From assembly GCA_945923775.1 (NCBI GenBank), contig CAMELR010000015.1:1-58130 (forward strand): a stretch of DNA of 58,130 bases. Direction: 5' to 3'. The notes under the pieces were generated by a model. It was given only the letters and a program-made list of their open reading frames with translations, did not search any database and was not told the DNA's origin. This document shows, piece after piece, positions 31,385 through 39,594 of the stretch (its first letter is position 1; each line of letters starts with the position of its first letter). Made by a program: the position numbers and the translations under genes. The stretch comes from an uncultured Clostridia bacterium (GTDB lineage: Bacteria > Bacillota > Clostridia > Oscillospirales > Ruminococcaceae).

Positions 31385-32524
31385 ATGAGTTTCAATATAC
31401 ATGACCTTAACCGCAACGCCTGTATGCTCAAAGGTCCTCTGCGCAGCGAGGGCTACGACTGGTGGTGGCACAGCTTTACCGGAGTCAACGTGCGCACCGG
31501 AGAGGAGCGCTCGTTTTTCGTGGAGTTTTTCCTCTGCAACCCGGAGTTTGGAGGCAGGGCGCCGACATTCGGTCAGCTTCCGTTCTGCCGTGATAACGGC
31601 GTGAAGCCTTCATACCTGATGGTAAAAGCCGGCGCGTGGGGCGAGGGAGCCAAGCAGATCCACCGCTTTTTTGGCTGGAATAAGGTGAGCGTCAGCCAGG
31701 TCGCTCCGTACTACGTTTTAGCCGACGACTGCTTCGCTTCGGATTTTGTGCTGAAGGGCAGCGTCGACCTTTCCGAGGAGGAATGCGCAGATCATCCGGA
31801 ATACATGTGTTCCGCCGGGAAAATGCGCTGGGATCTCCGTCTTGATAAGCAGGTCGCATTTAATGTGGGCTACGGAGCCGCAAAGCCGTTCCGCGCGGCT
31901 CAGGCGTTTGAAATGTACTGGCATGCCGAGGGCATGAAAACCGCCTACACAGGAGAAGTGGAGTTCGACGGTGAAAAGTACGAAGTCACCCCGGAGCGCT
32001 GCTACGGCTACGCTGACAAGAACTGGGGCAGAGGATTCACGTCGCCTTGGGTCTGGCTCAGTTCCAGCGACCTGTTCAGCAACCTGACCGGAAAGGCGCT
32101 GAAAAACAGCGCGTTCGACATCGGAGGAGGTCAGCCGAAGGTTGCCGGAATATCCCTCGGCAGGCAGCTTCTCTCCGCATTTTATTATGAGGGCAGGGAG
32201 TTCGAATTTAATTTCTCGAAGCCCGCGCTGTTCACACAGACCAGGTTCGACTGCGGCGAAACGGAGACCGAAATCAGGTGGCATGTTGCGCAGACCTCCG
32301 CATACGGAAAAATGGAGGCTCGTATAAGCTGTCCGAAATCGGAAATGCTGTTCATGAACTATGAGGCTCCGGACGGCTCCATGCCGCTGAAGCATCTCTG
32401 GAACGGCGGAACAGGCAAGGGCAGAATAAAGCTATACGGCAGGGACGACGACGGAAAGCTGTTCCTTGTCGACGATATATGCGCGGAGCATGTCGGCTGC
32501 GAATACGGAGATCGCGGCAAGTGA
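31385..32524 (+). CDS. Tocopherol-cyclase-like (lipocalin-like) protein
   Basis: The 379-residue cytoplasmic protein fits the tocopherol cyclase-like family: an N-terminal GYDWWWHSFTG segment, FEMYWHAEGMKTAYTG in the middle, the family signature YGYADKNWGRGFTSPWVWLSSS, and a C-terminal beta-rich part. Plant and cyanobacterial members close chromanol rings, but an anaerobic clostridium would not be expected to make tocopherol; lipid or carotenoid-like binding is an alternative. The stop overlaps the GTG start of the next gene (GTGA). Confidence 0.83.
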   Translation: MSFNIHDLNRNACMLKGPLRSEGYDWWWHSFTGVNVRTGEERSFFVEFFLCNPEFGGRAPTFGQLPFCRDNGVKPSYLMVKAGAWGEGAKQIHRFFGWNKVSVSQVAPYYVLADDCFASDFVLKGSVDLSEEECADHPEYMCSAGKMRWDLRLDKQVAFNVGYGAAKPFRAAQAFEMYWHAEGMKTAYTGEVEFDGEKYEVTPERCYGYADKNWGRGFTSPWVWLSSSDLFSNLTGKALKNSAFDIGGGQPKVAGISLGRQLLSAFYYEGREFEFNFSKPALFTQTRFDCGETETEIRWHVAQTSAYGKMEARISCPKSEMLFMNYEAPDGSMPLKHLWNGGTGKGRIKLYGRDDDGKLFLVDDICAEHVGCEYGDRGK

Positions 32525-33444
32525 GTCAAAGCTGGAATTACGCTGTACGTTCAATAGTTTGTATTGCGCTTGCGGCAGCAATGGTGGGCGTATCGGAGCT
32601 GCTCGGTGAAAAGGAGATAATTTTTCCGGAGATAACCGCGCTGACCGTCGGAGCAATTGCCGCTCCGAAGCACTCGTGGAGGGTCAGCCGCGCGCGTATG
32701 ATACTCCTTATCGCGCTATGTTCAGTGATCGGAATACTGATAGTAAGGTTCAGCCCGTTTCCCAAAGCCGTAGGATTAACAGCGGCTTTCGCGCTGTGTC
32801 AGGTGATATATCTGATGTCCGGGACGAGCTTTGCGCCGCTTATTTCAGCTGCGGCTCTTCCAGTTCTTATGGGCACCGAAACAATAATTTATCCGATATC
32901 GGCAGTGACCATGACAGCTCTGACCTGCCTGGCACAGTACATTCTCGAACGCGCCGGAGTGTGCGAAAAGGAGGATTTTGTTCCGCTTGCAAAGCCTGAT
33001 AAATTCAAGTGGATATCCGCTATAGTAAGAGTAGGCGCTGTTGTAGTTCTGGCGTTCCCGCTGATACATTTCGGAGTGCAGTTCTGTATTGCTCCGCCGC
33101 TTCTGGTTGCGTTCACGGAGTTTTCAAATCCACAGAGCAAGGCGCGGCCAAAGCCGGTAAAAACCGTGCTTATAATTACGGGCTGCGCTCTGTCCGGGGC
33201 TTTGCTGAGGTATCTGCTGTGCTGTAATGCGGGGCTTCCGCTAACTGGTGCGGCGGTTCTGTCTGTTTCTGCGGCACTTATCATAATGAAGCTCGCCGGG
33301 CAGTTCATTCCGCCGGCAGGCGCGCTCGGAGTGCTCCCGATGATAATTCCGCAGGAAACTCTGCTGATATATCCTGCTGAAATTCTTGCAGGAGCCGCCG
33401 TATTTATGGCTACCGCGCTGTGCTTCCGAAAAAAAGAGACATAA
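32521..33444 (+). CDS. HPP-family-like integral membrane protein, GTG start
   Basis: The GTG at 32521 overlaps the previous stop as GTGA and is preferred to an ATG at 32479 inside the neighbour. The 307-residue product has about eight hydrophobic segments. Paired internal motifs GTSFAPLISAAALPVLMG and PPAGALGVLPMIIP resemble the HPP family, although the first His of the HPP motif is replaced (FIPP). HPP proteins are proposed transporters of small anions. It is coupled to the tocopherol-cyclase-like gene. Confidence 0.75.
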   Translation: MSQSWNYAVRSIVCIALAAAMVGVSELLGEKEIIFPEITALTVGAIAAPKHSWRVSRARMILLIALCSVIGILIVRFSPFPKAVGLTAAFALCQVIYLMSGTSFAPLISAAALPVLMGTETIIYPISAVTMTALTCLAQYILERAGVCEKEDFVPLAKPDKFKWISAIVRVGAVVVLAFPLIHFGVQFCIAPPLLVAFTEFSNPQSKARPKPVKTVLIITGCALSGALLRYLLCCNAGLPLTGAAVLSVSAALIIMKLAGQFIPPAGALGVLPMIIPQETLLIYPAEILAGAAVFMATALCFRKKET

Positions 33445-33445
33445 G

Positions 33446-33474
33446 AAAACACCCTGCAGACAGCAGGGTGTTTT
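33446..33474. terminator. Bidirectional terminator
   Basis: AAAACACCCTGC-AGACA-GCAGGGTGTTTT is a perfect 12-pair stem between convergent genes, followed by AATTTA. Confidence 0.8.
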
Positions 33475-33489
33475 AATTTACTGTAACAA

Positions 33490-34257
33490 TTACGAAAGAT
33501 CAGCGCGCATTTTCCTTTGAAATACAAAGGAAGCGAGCACCGAGAACAAAACTGCGTAAGCCGCGACGATCAGAAAATGAATTCCGATTCCGCTGAATTC
33601 AAGCACTGTAGCCATTCGCGCCGCTTTAACGCAGTGATAGAAGGGAAGCGCCCTGCATACGTCGAGCATAACTCCGCCCGAACCTTCCGCGTCGAACCAC
33701 ACGCAGCCAAGCAGCGAGGCAAGAGAAATTATGATCGAACAAAGCCCGGGAGCCGCCTTTTCATTGAAAAGCGAACCGAAAAGCAGTCCGGCGGCAATAA
33801 AGAACACCGCGCCGGGAATTAACACAACCACAGCCATTAACGCACCGCCCGCGCTTATCGTACTGGCTTCCATCACAGCCCCCGCAATTATGGAAGCCGC
33901 AAAAGTGATAACAGACTGAATAACAGCAAGCGCAAGCACTGGAAGCGTGTAGCCTGCAATAAAATCAACGCTTTTCATCGGGGACGCGTACAGCCGCGTC
34001 AGAAACGCTCCGCTGCGGTCTTTTGATACCGACAGGCAGGTGAAAAGCATGATGAACGACTGCCCGAACATTGCGATACCCCCGGCAAGATTCTCAATAT
34101 TGAAAATCGTCATTCCGGCTTCTGGAGATATGCTCTGATTCACAATGCTCATTATCACCAGCATTACAAGCGGGAACCCAAGGCAGAATATGTAGCTCAG
34201 CGGGTCGCGGAGGAGTTCCTTCAGATTCCGGCCGGAAAAAGCGAGTACTCTGTTCAT
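33490..34257 (-). CDS. ABC-2 type transporter permease
   Basis: The 255-residue protein has six hydrophobic segments, with the N-terminal FSGRNLKELLRDPLSYIFCLGFPLVMLVI pattern of ABC-2 permeases and DRSGAFLTRLYASPMKSVDFI in the cytoplasmic loop. It should form a drug or lipid exporter with the ATPase encoded just upstream (ATGA overlap). Confidence 0.9.
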   Translation of the reverse strand: MNRVLAFSGRNLKELLRDPLSYIFCLGFPLVMLVIMSIVNQSISPEAGMTIFNIENLAGGIAMFGQSFIMLFTCLSVSKDRSGAFLTRLYASPMKSVDFIAGYTLPVLALAVIQSVITFAASIIAGAVMEASTISAGGALMAVVVLIPGAVFFIAAGLLFGSLFNEKAAPGLCSIIISLASLLGCVWFDAEGSGGVMLDVCRALPFYHCVKAARMATVLEFSGIGIHFLIVAAYAVLFSVLASFVFQRKMRADLS

Positions 34258-34994
34258 GCGTTCACACCTCCCTCGGGAGCTTCAGCGATTTTTATAAACG
34301 CGTTCTCCAGACCCTTTTCACCGGTCAGCGCTTCAAGTTCGGACAGGGTCCCGACCGCGCGGAGCTTTCCGTTTACCATTATTGCAATGCGGTCGGAAAG
34401 CTGCTCAGCTTCCTCCATGTAGTGCGTGGTAAGTATCACGGTCATGCTTCCCTTGAGGGACTGTATAGCGCTCCAGAGTTCTCGGCGTGCGAGTACGTCC
34501 AGACCGAGCGTAGGCTCGTCAAGGAAAAGCACCTCCGGTTCCGAAATAAGAGCCATCGCGATGGAGACACGCCGCTTCCAGCCGCCGGAAAGCGTTTTAG
34601 CGCGCTGTTCCATTACCTCGTCAAGCTTGAACATGCGCTGCATTTCCGCCACGCGTTCGTTTCGTTTCTCGTGTGGAAATCCGTAGATTTTCGCCATCAG
34701 CTCGAGGTTTTCGCGAACGGTGAGATTTTCGGCTACTGCGGTGTCCTGCGGGGAAACTCCAACCGCCTTTTTCACAAGCGCGCTTTCTGTAGACACATTG
34801 TGTCCGCAGACGTAAGCCTCGCCGCCTGTGGGTTTCGAAAGGCATGTGAGCATGCGTATCGTTGTGGTTTTTCCCGCGCCGTTCACTCCGAGAAGCGCGA
34901 ACAGCTCGCCCTTTTCAACGGTTATGTCAAGGCTGTTTACCGCTGTTTTTCCTTTGTACCTTTTTGTCAGCCCTCTTGTCTGTACTGCTGTCAT
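34254..34994 (-). CDS. ABC transporter ATP-binding protein
   Basis: The start is the ATG at 34994 with AGGAGG 8 bases upstream; the longer frame (35015) lies further into the preceding gene. The 246-residue ATPase has Walker A GVNGAGKTTT, signature LSGGWKRRV, Walker B VLFLDEP and the H-loop LTTHYMEEA. It partners with the next permease. Its first 68 bases overlap the regulator gene in another frame. Confidence 0.95.
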   Translation of the reverse strand: MTAVQTRGLTKRYKGKTAVNSLDITVEKGELFALLGVNGAGKTTTIRMLTCLSKPTGGEAYVCGHNVSTESALVKKAVGVSPQDTAVAENLTVRENLELMAKIYGFPHEKRNERVAEMQRMFKLDEVMEQRAKTLSGGWKRRVSIAMALISEPEVLFLDEPTLGLDVLARRELWSAIQSLKGSMTVILTTHYMEEAEQLSDRIAIMVNGKLRAVGTLSELEALTGEKGLENAFIKIAEAPEGGVNA

Positions 34995-35412
34995 TGCGTT
35001 TGCCTCCTGACGCATTTCTGGCGTCCTCGATAATTCCGCCCAGCTTCACGAGAGCCATTCCCTTGTCCTCGTCCCCGAGAACAAGTATAGCATCGCCGGG
35101 ATTGAGCCCGAATACCTCGCGGCATTTCTTCGGCAGAGTTATCTGTCCCTTGTCGTTCATTTTGGAGAAGCCGAATATGTGCTTTTTGCCGTCCTGACTG
35201 TCGGAGACCTCCGTCAGATTGCGCACCAGCATGTCCACGGTGGTGCCGTAGATATCAGCAAGCGCAATGCAGTTTTCTATGTCCGGGACCGTCTCGCCGC
35301 TTTCCCATTTTGCTACTGCCTGGCGGGAAACGTTCAGCTTTTCGGCTATTTCTTCCTGGGTAAAGCCGTTCTGCTTTCGGAACAGCTTGAGATTGTTGAA
35401 CTCAATGCTCAT
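34927..35412 (-). CDS. XRE-family regulator fused to an AbrB/SpoVT-like domain
   Basis: The 161-residue protein has an XRE helix-turn-helix (about 1-65: LKLFRKQNGFTQEEIAEKL, NVSRQAVAKWESG), a linker, and an AbrB-like swapped-hairpin domain (about 78-120: MNDKGQITLPKKCREVFGLNPGD). The basic tail continues for about 35 residues and overlaps the start of the ABC ATPase gene. It probably controls the downstream ABC-2 transporter. Both DNA-binding modules are recognisable. Confidence 0.9.
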   Translation of the reverse strand: MSIEFNNLKLFRKQNGFTQEEIAEKLNVSRQAVAKWESGETVPDIENCIALADIYGTTVDMLVRNLTEVSDSQDGKKHIFGFSKMNDKGQITLPKKCREVFGLNPGDAILVLGDEDKGMALVKLGGIIEDARNASGGKRNDSSTDKRADKKVQRKNSGKQP

Positions 35413-35527
35413 GTTTTCACCTCGCCATAATTATACATCAGTTTGTTGCTCAATTCCACCAACCGCAGCTTACATAAATGTTACGTTGAGTTGCATTTTC
35501 GGAATTTGTCCGGATAAATTGCTTATT

Positions 35528-35558
35528 ATATAAAACAAGGCTGCAATTAAAGCAGCCT
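35528..35558 (-). terminator. Terminator after the cysteine-cluster gene
   Basis: AGGCTGC and GCAGCCT form a 7-pair stem (35538-35558), followed by TTGTTTTATAT on the minus strand. Confidence 0.65.
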
Positions 35559-35563
35559 GATCA

Positions 35564-36046
35564 TCATTTGTTTTTTTCGACGGCAAGAATAGGGTAGCCG
35601 TCCTCGTAGGGTTTCACAGATTCGGGGAACTCAGCCGCATGACTGAACAGCATATCGGCGAAACCGTCAGCTTTCACGAACTCGCAAAGCGTTTCCAACG
35701 GAAGTTTCTTTACCGCCGGACAGACCGGCGATAGGGTAATAACATGCATGTCGTTTAGCTTGTTCACGCGGAACGGCCAGATTTTGCAGTCGAACGGACG
35801 TTTGTCACCGAGTACGCACCCGTGATCGCTGGCAGCGGGACAGTAGATTATCTCGTCCCCGTTGAACTTCATATCGAAAACGCAGCTTTGAGTGCCTGGA
35901 ACATTCCGAACCGGTGCGAATCTTTCAGCGGTTTCTGTTTCTGATTTTCCTGTGAAAAGCGGGATTTCCCACTTGTCGCTTTCAACGAACGTACAGCACA
36001 GCCTGCATTGAGCGCAGGTCTCATGCGAAAGTATCTTACTAAGCAT
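35564..36046 (-). CDS. YkgJ-family cysteine-cluster protein
   Basis: The 160-residue protein begins with CAQCRLCC (C-x2-C-x2-CC) and has further Cys at QSCVFD, IYCPAASDHGCVLG, FDCKIWPF and PVCPA, the pattern of the CxxCxxCC metal-binding family. It may carry zinc or an Fe-S cluster; the role is not known. It follows the CAP-domain gene by 4 bases and probably shares its promoter. Confidence 0.85.
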   Translation of the reverse strand: MLSKILSHETCAQCRLCCTFVESDKWEIPLFTGKSETETAERFAPVRNVPGTQSCVFDMKFNGDEIIYCPAASDHGCVLGDKRPFDCKIWPFRVNKLNDMHVITLSPVCPAVKKLPLETLCEFVKADGFADMLFSHAAEFPESVKPYEDGYPILAVEKNK

Positions 36047-36050
36047 TATC

Positions 36051-36995
36051 TCACCCGATGAATAACTGGCACCAGTAGTTGCACCAGCCGTTATTGTAGC
36101 ACGCCAGACCTATGTACTCGGTATCAGGATTCAGAATATTTCCACGGTGATAAGGGTCGTTCATCCAGCATTTCATCGCCTGCTTCGCGGAGGTGTAATA
36201 GTATGCGAGGTTTTCGGCGCGGATATTCGTTTTCAGACCGTAAGCGGAAAGGATAGTGTCCCATCTGCTTCCGTCGGGGCGGTAGTGCGACTGATAATAC
36301 GAGTACTCCTTTGCGCGTACCTGAGCGGCTTCCGTAAGTGCCGTGTGAGCCTTGAGAGGCGACAGTCCGTACTCGGCGCGGGTCTCGTTGACAAGTTCAA
36401 AGAGCGCCTGGCACATCGGGTCGTCGAAGTCGGTCTGTTTGATGACGTATTTTTCGGTAACTACCTTGCTCCGGGACTTGTCCGATGCGATAGCCGCGAA
36501 TTTCAGCGTTGTGGAATCGCTGATGATTATTGCCTTCTTGTACTTTGCCGAATCCTTTGTGGGGGTCGAGCCGTCCGTAGTGTAATAGATAGCTGCGTCA
36601 GGGTCGCTGCAAGTGAGTTTGACCTTTACAGTGTCGCTGTACTCGCCGCCCTCAACGGACGCCGAAGGGGTAGCGGTACGTATTTTAATAGAAGCCTTGG
36701 CGGTATTGATAAGGTCCTCGCCGCTGTAAGCCGCAATGCGTACGACCGTGTTTTCCGATACGGAGATCGGAGTGCCGTCGTACAGCGCGGAGTCAGTTCC
36801 GGGCTTGGAGCCGTCGGTTGTGAAATAGATATCCGTCTCATCGTCGTAGTTTACTACCGTGACGAGCTGGGAATTGTCGTAATAACCGCTGGAATGTGAA
36901 AGAGCTGCGGAGTTGTCCGCGGCGGAAGCGTTAATTGTCGTGAAGGAAGTTAGTGAGATAAAAGCCGCGAGGGCAGCCGTATGCTTTTTGATCAT
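36051..36995 (-). CDS. Secreted CAP-domain protein with two chitobiase-like C-terminal repeats
   Basis: The 314-residue precursor has a signal peptide (about 1-25, ending NASA-A). Two CHB_HEX_C/FN3-like repeats follow, each with a TTDGSxP motif (IYFTTDGSKPGTDSALY and IYYTTDGSTPTKDSAKY). The C-terminal CAP/SCP domain (about 190-314) has FELVNETRAEYGLSPLK, HYRPDGS, RAENLAYYY and DPYHRGNILNP. It should be exported and may bind wall polymers. It has its own promoter at 37086-37114. Confidence 0.92.
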   Translation of the reverse strand: MIKKHTAALAAFISLTSFTTINASAADNSAALSHSSGYYDNSQLVTVVNYDDETDIYFTTDGSKPGTDSALYDGTPISVSENTVVRIAAYSGEDLINTAKASIKIRTATPSASVEGGEYSDTVKVKLTCSDPDAAIYYTTDGSTPTKDSAKYKKAIIISDSTTLKFAAIASDKSRSKVVTEKYVIKQTDFDDPMCQALFELVNETRAEYGLSPLKAHTALTEAAQVRAKEYSYYQSHYRPDGSRWDTILSAYGLKTNIRAENLAYYYTSAKQAMKCWMNDPYHRGNILNPDTEYIGLACYNNGWCNYWCQLFIG

Positions 36996-37085
36996 TTAGA
37001 TGCTCCGTTTCTGAAATATGCCTTGGTTTTGTGAATAATGTGGATTTTAGTGAAAATGTCAGTTAAATTAAACGATCCACCTGAT

Positions 37086-37114
37086 ATTATATACTATTTG
37101 CTGAAAAATGTCAA
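37086..37114 (-). promoter_or_regulatory. Promoter of the CAP-protein operon
   Basis: On the minus strand TTGACA (37114-37109), 17 bases, TATAAT (37091-37086); both hexamers are perfect. Confidence 0.85.
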
Positions 37115-37293
37115 GCCGGTTACAAAATGATTACAAATCGGTAACAGTTTAAAAGACATAAAGGTTAGCAGTGTTGCATAATCAACTAAAATCCGATGAA
37201 ATCGGCGCTGGGCAGGCGTATTGTGAAAGTGGCTATCATTCAATTATCGTTTAGGCTCTTGTCAATTTTCATCAATTTTTCACCTAATGTTTA

Positions 37294-37321
37294 TTGACTT
37301 TAACGAAAAAGTTGTTATAAT
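37294..37321 (+). promoter_or_regulatory. Promoter of the marR-ABC operon
   Basis: TTGACT (37294-37299), 16 bases, TATAAT (37316-37321). Confidence 0.75.
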
Positions 37322-37333
37322 ATTAATAGTTGA

Positions 37334-37345
37334 TTAGTAAACTAA
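37334..37345. promoter_or_regulatory. Likely MarR operator
   Basis: The palindrome TTAGT-AA-ACTAA lies 13 bases after the -10 element, where a bound MarR dimer would block transcription. Assignment rests on symmetry and position. Confidence 0.5.
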
Positions 37346-37382
37346 CTTTTCGATGCAAACCCAACTGAGAAAGGACAAAACG

Positions 37383-37856
37383 ATGAAAAACAGCAACAAC
37401 AATACCTACATGTTCAAGGGAAACGAGACAATAAAGAGCGTGAACGACGCTTCCTTCATGTTCGGCAAGTATGTATGCCGCGAACTTGAGGCAATTGGCA
37501 TGCGTTCCTCCTACCGCCACGTTATGAAGCCCCTGATGGAGCAGGACGGCATGACCCAGCTCGAGCTTGTAAACCTTACCCAGCTCAAGGCTCCCACGAT
37601 CAGCATTACGCTGCGAAATATGGAGCGCGAGGGTATCGTGCGCCGCGAGAAGAACGACGTAGACCGCCGCGAGACTCACGTTTACATCACCGAAAAGGGC
37701 AGAGAGATGCACGCAAAGATCCTTGAAGCATTCGACCGTGCAGAGCAGCTCATGCTGAAGGACATCTCCGAGAAGGAGCAGGCTACCGCGCGCAAGATCC
37801 TCGCAAAGATGACCGAGAACCTCCGCAAGGAAGTTGGAGGAGACGTAATTGATTAA
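37383..37856 (+). CDS. MarR-family transcriptional regulator
   Basis: The start ATG at 37383 has GAAAGGA upstream and is preferred over the ATG at 37353. The 157-residue protein has the winged helix with GMTQLELVNLTQLKAPTISITLRNMEREGIVRRE, the wing DVDRRETHVYITEKG, and dimerisation helices. It probably represses the two ABC half-transporters that follow and itself, relieved by a toxic ligand. Confidence 0.94.
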   Translation: MKNSNNNTYMFKGNETIKSVNDASFMFGKYVCRELEAIGMRSSYRHVMKPLMEQDGMTQLELVNLTQLKAPTISITLRNMEREGIVRREKNDVDRRETHVYITEKGREMHAKILEAFDRAEQLMLKDISEKEQATARKILAKMTENLRKEVGGDVID

Positions 37857-39594
37857 GGTACTGAAATACCTGAAGAAATACTGGTATTTTGCTTTACTGA
37901 CGCCGCTTTTCATGGTTCTTGAGGTCAGCATGGACCTGGTTCAGCCAAGCCTCATGTCCAAGATAGTTGACGAAGGAATCGTGGCAGGGGACATTCAGCT
38001 TATTCTGAACCTGGGCGGTCAAATGCTGATTTTTACGGTTATCGGCTGCCTGGGCGGCGTGCTTTCCGGCGTGTTCGGAAATATGGCGGCTCAGAATTTC
38101 TCGAACGACCTGCGCAAGGACGCATTCGCAAAGGTAATTAAGATGTCCTTTCAGCAGACCGATAAATTCACCATCGGTTCGCTCGTTACCAGATTAACGA
38201 ACGACATAACCGCCTGCCAGGATTTCGTCGGCATGGCGCTGCGCATGATTGTGCGTACCCTTATGCAGTTTATCGGCGGCATTGTAATGGTGCTCTCGAT
38301 AAATGCAACATTCGGATACATACTGCTTTTCACCCTCCCTATACAGATAATTATTATAGTACTGGTTCTTAAAAAGGGCGCTCCGCTGTTCAGCGTTGTT
38401 CAGGGAAAGCTTGACCGTGTGAATTCCGTTGTTCAGGAGAACGTGAGCGGCGCACGCGTCGTAAAGGCGTATACCCGTGAGGACTACGAAAACGAGCGCT
38501 TCAACAAGGCAAACGATGAGCTGGTTTCCACCAACCTCCGCGTTCAGAAGCTGATGGCTCTGCTTGTTCCGATGCTTTCAATACTGATGAACGCGTCCGT
38601 TATCATGGTTATCTGGATAGGCGGAGACTCCGTAAGGGCTGCCGCAGGCGAGGCTCAGGTCGGAAGCATCATGGCTGCGATAACCTACATCACGCAGATA
38701 CTCATGTCCATGATGATGATCGGCATGATGTTCCAGCAGGTAACAAGAGCGACCGCTTCCGCAAATCGTATCAGGGAAGTCCTCGAGGCTGACCCGGTTA
38801 TTTCCGACGGAACCTACACGGAGGGCAGTGAAACTCCCGAAAATGGAACTGTTGAGTTCCGCGGCGTTTCATTCAGATATCCCGGAGTTCAGAGCGGAAA
38901 CGTCCTGACTGATGTGAATTTCAAAGTGAACAAGGGCGAGACCGTAGCAATACTCGGCGCGACCGGCTGCGGCAAGACCTCACTTGTAAGCCTGATCCCG
39001 CGTTTCTATGACGCAGTTGAGGGCGAAGTGCTCGTTGACGGCGTAAACGTCAAGGAATATAAACTGGACGACCTCCGCCATAAGATAGGCTTCGTTCTTC
39101 AGAAGAGCGAGCTGTTCTCGGAAACTATCGAGCAGAATATCCGCTGGGGCGACGCAGAGGCCTCCGACGAGGAAGTAAGGCGCGCCGCTGAAATAGCCCA
39201 GGCAGATGAGTTCATAAGCGGATTCACCGAGGGTTACAAGGATATGATCACTGAAAAGGGAAGCTCCCTTTCCGGCGGTCAGAAGCAGAGACTTTCCATT
39301 GCAAGGGCGATCGTGAAGAAGCCCGAAATACTGATATTCGACGATAGCATGTCCGCGCTTGACCTTTCCACCGATGCGAAGCTGCAAAAAGCTCTCCGCG
39401 AGAAGCTGAAGGGAACTACGGTCATAATGATCGCGCAGCGAGTTGCGAGCGTAATGCGCGCGGATAAGATCGCGGTAATCGACAACGGCAGAATAGCCGC
39501 ATTTGATACCCATGATAACCTCATGAAGAACTGCGATGTTTACCGTGATATTTACAATTCCCAGATGAGAGAGGGGGCTGAGCAGGTTGGCTAA
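37849..39594 (+). CDS. ABC exporter half-transporter with a degenerate ATP site, TTG start
   Basis: The 581-residue protein has six membrane helices (about 15-305) and an ATPase domain with Walker A GATGCGKTSL, signature LSGGQKQRL and Walker B ILIFDDSMSALD. The catalytic Glu after Walker B is Asp, which marks the degenerate site of heterodimeric exporters. The start is TTG at 37849, overlapping the marR stop by 8 bases, behind GGAGGAG. It pairs with the next gene. Confidence 0.94.
   Translation: MIKVLKYLKKYWYFALLTPLFMVLEVSMDLVQPSLMSKIVDEGIVAGDIQLILNLGGQMLIFTVIGCLGGVLSGVFGNMAAQNFSNDLRKDAFAKVIKMSFQQTDKFTIGSLVTRLTNDITACQDFVGMALRMIVRTLMQFIGGIVMVLSINATFGYILLFTLPIQIIIIVLVLKKGAPLFSVVQGKLDRVNSVVQENVSGARVVKAYTREDYENERFNKANDELVSTNLRVQKLMALLVPMLSILMNASVIMVIWIGGDSVRAAAGEAQVGSIMAAITYITQILMSMMMIGMMFQQVTRATASANRIREVLEADPVISDGTYTEGSETPENGTVEFRGVSFRYPGVQSGNVLTDVNFKVNKGETVAILGATGCGKTSLVSLIPRFYDAVEGEVLVDGVNVKEYKLDDLRHKIGFVLQKSELFSETIEQNIRWGDAEASDEEVRRAAEIAQADEFISGFTEGYKDMITEKGSSLSGGQKQRLSIARAIVKKPEILIFDDSMSALDLSTDAKLQKALREKLKGTTVIMIAQRVASVMRADKIAVIDNGRIAAFDTHDNLMKNCDVYRDIYNSQMREGAEQVG

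Larger units (their letters stand above)
36996..37382. other. Divergent intergenic region
   Basis: This 387-base gap holds the promoter of the CAP-protein operon (37086-37114, minus), the MarR promoter (37294-37321, plus), its presumed operator (37334-37345), and a small hairpin CCGAT-GAA-ATCGG (37193-37205). The inverted repeat GTTAC...GTAAC lies near 37120-37145. I see no ORF of note. Confidence 0.6.
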
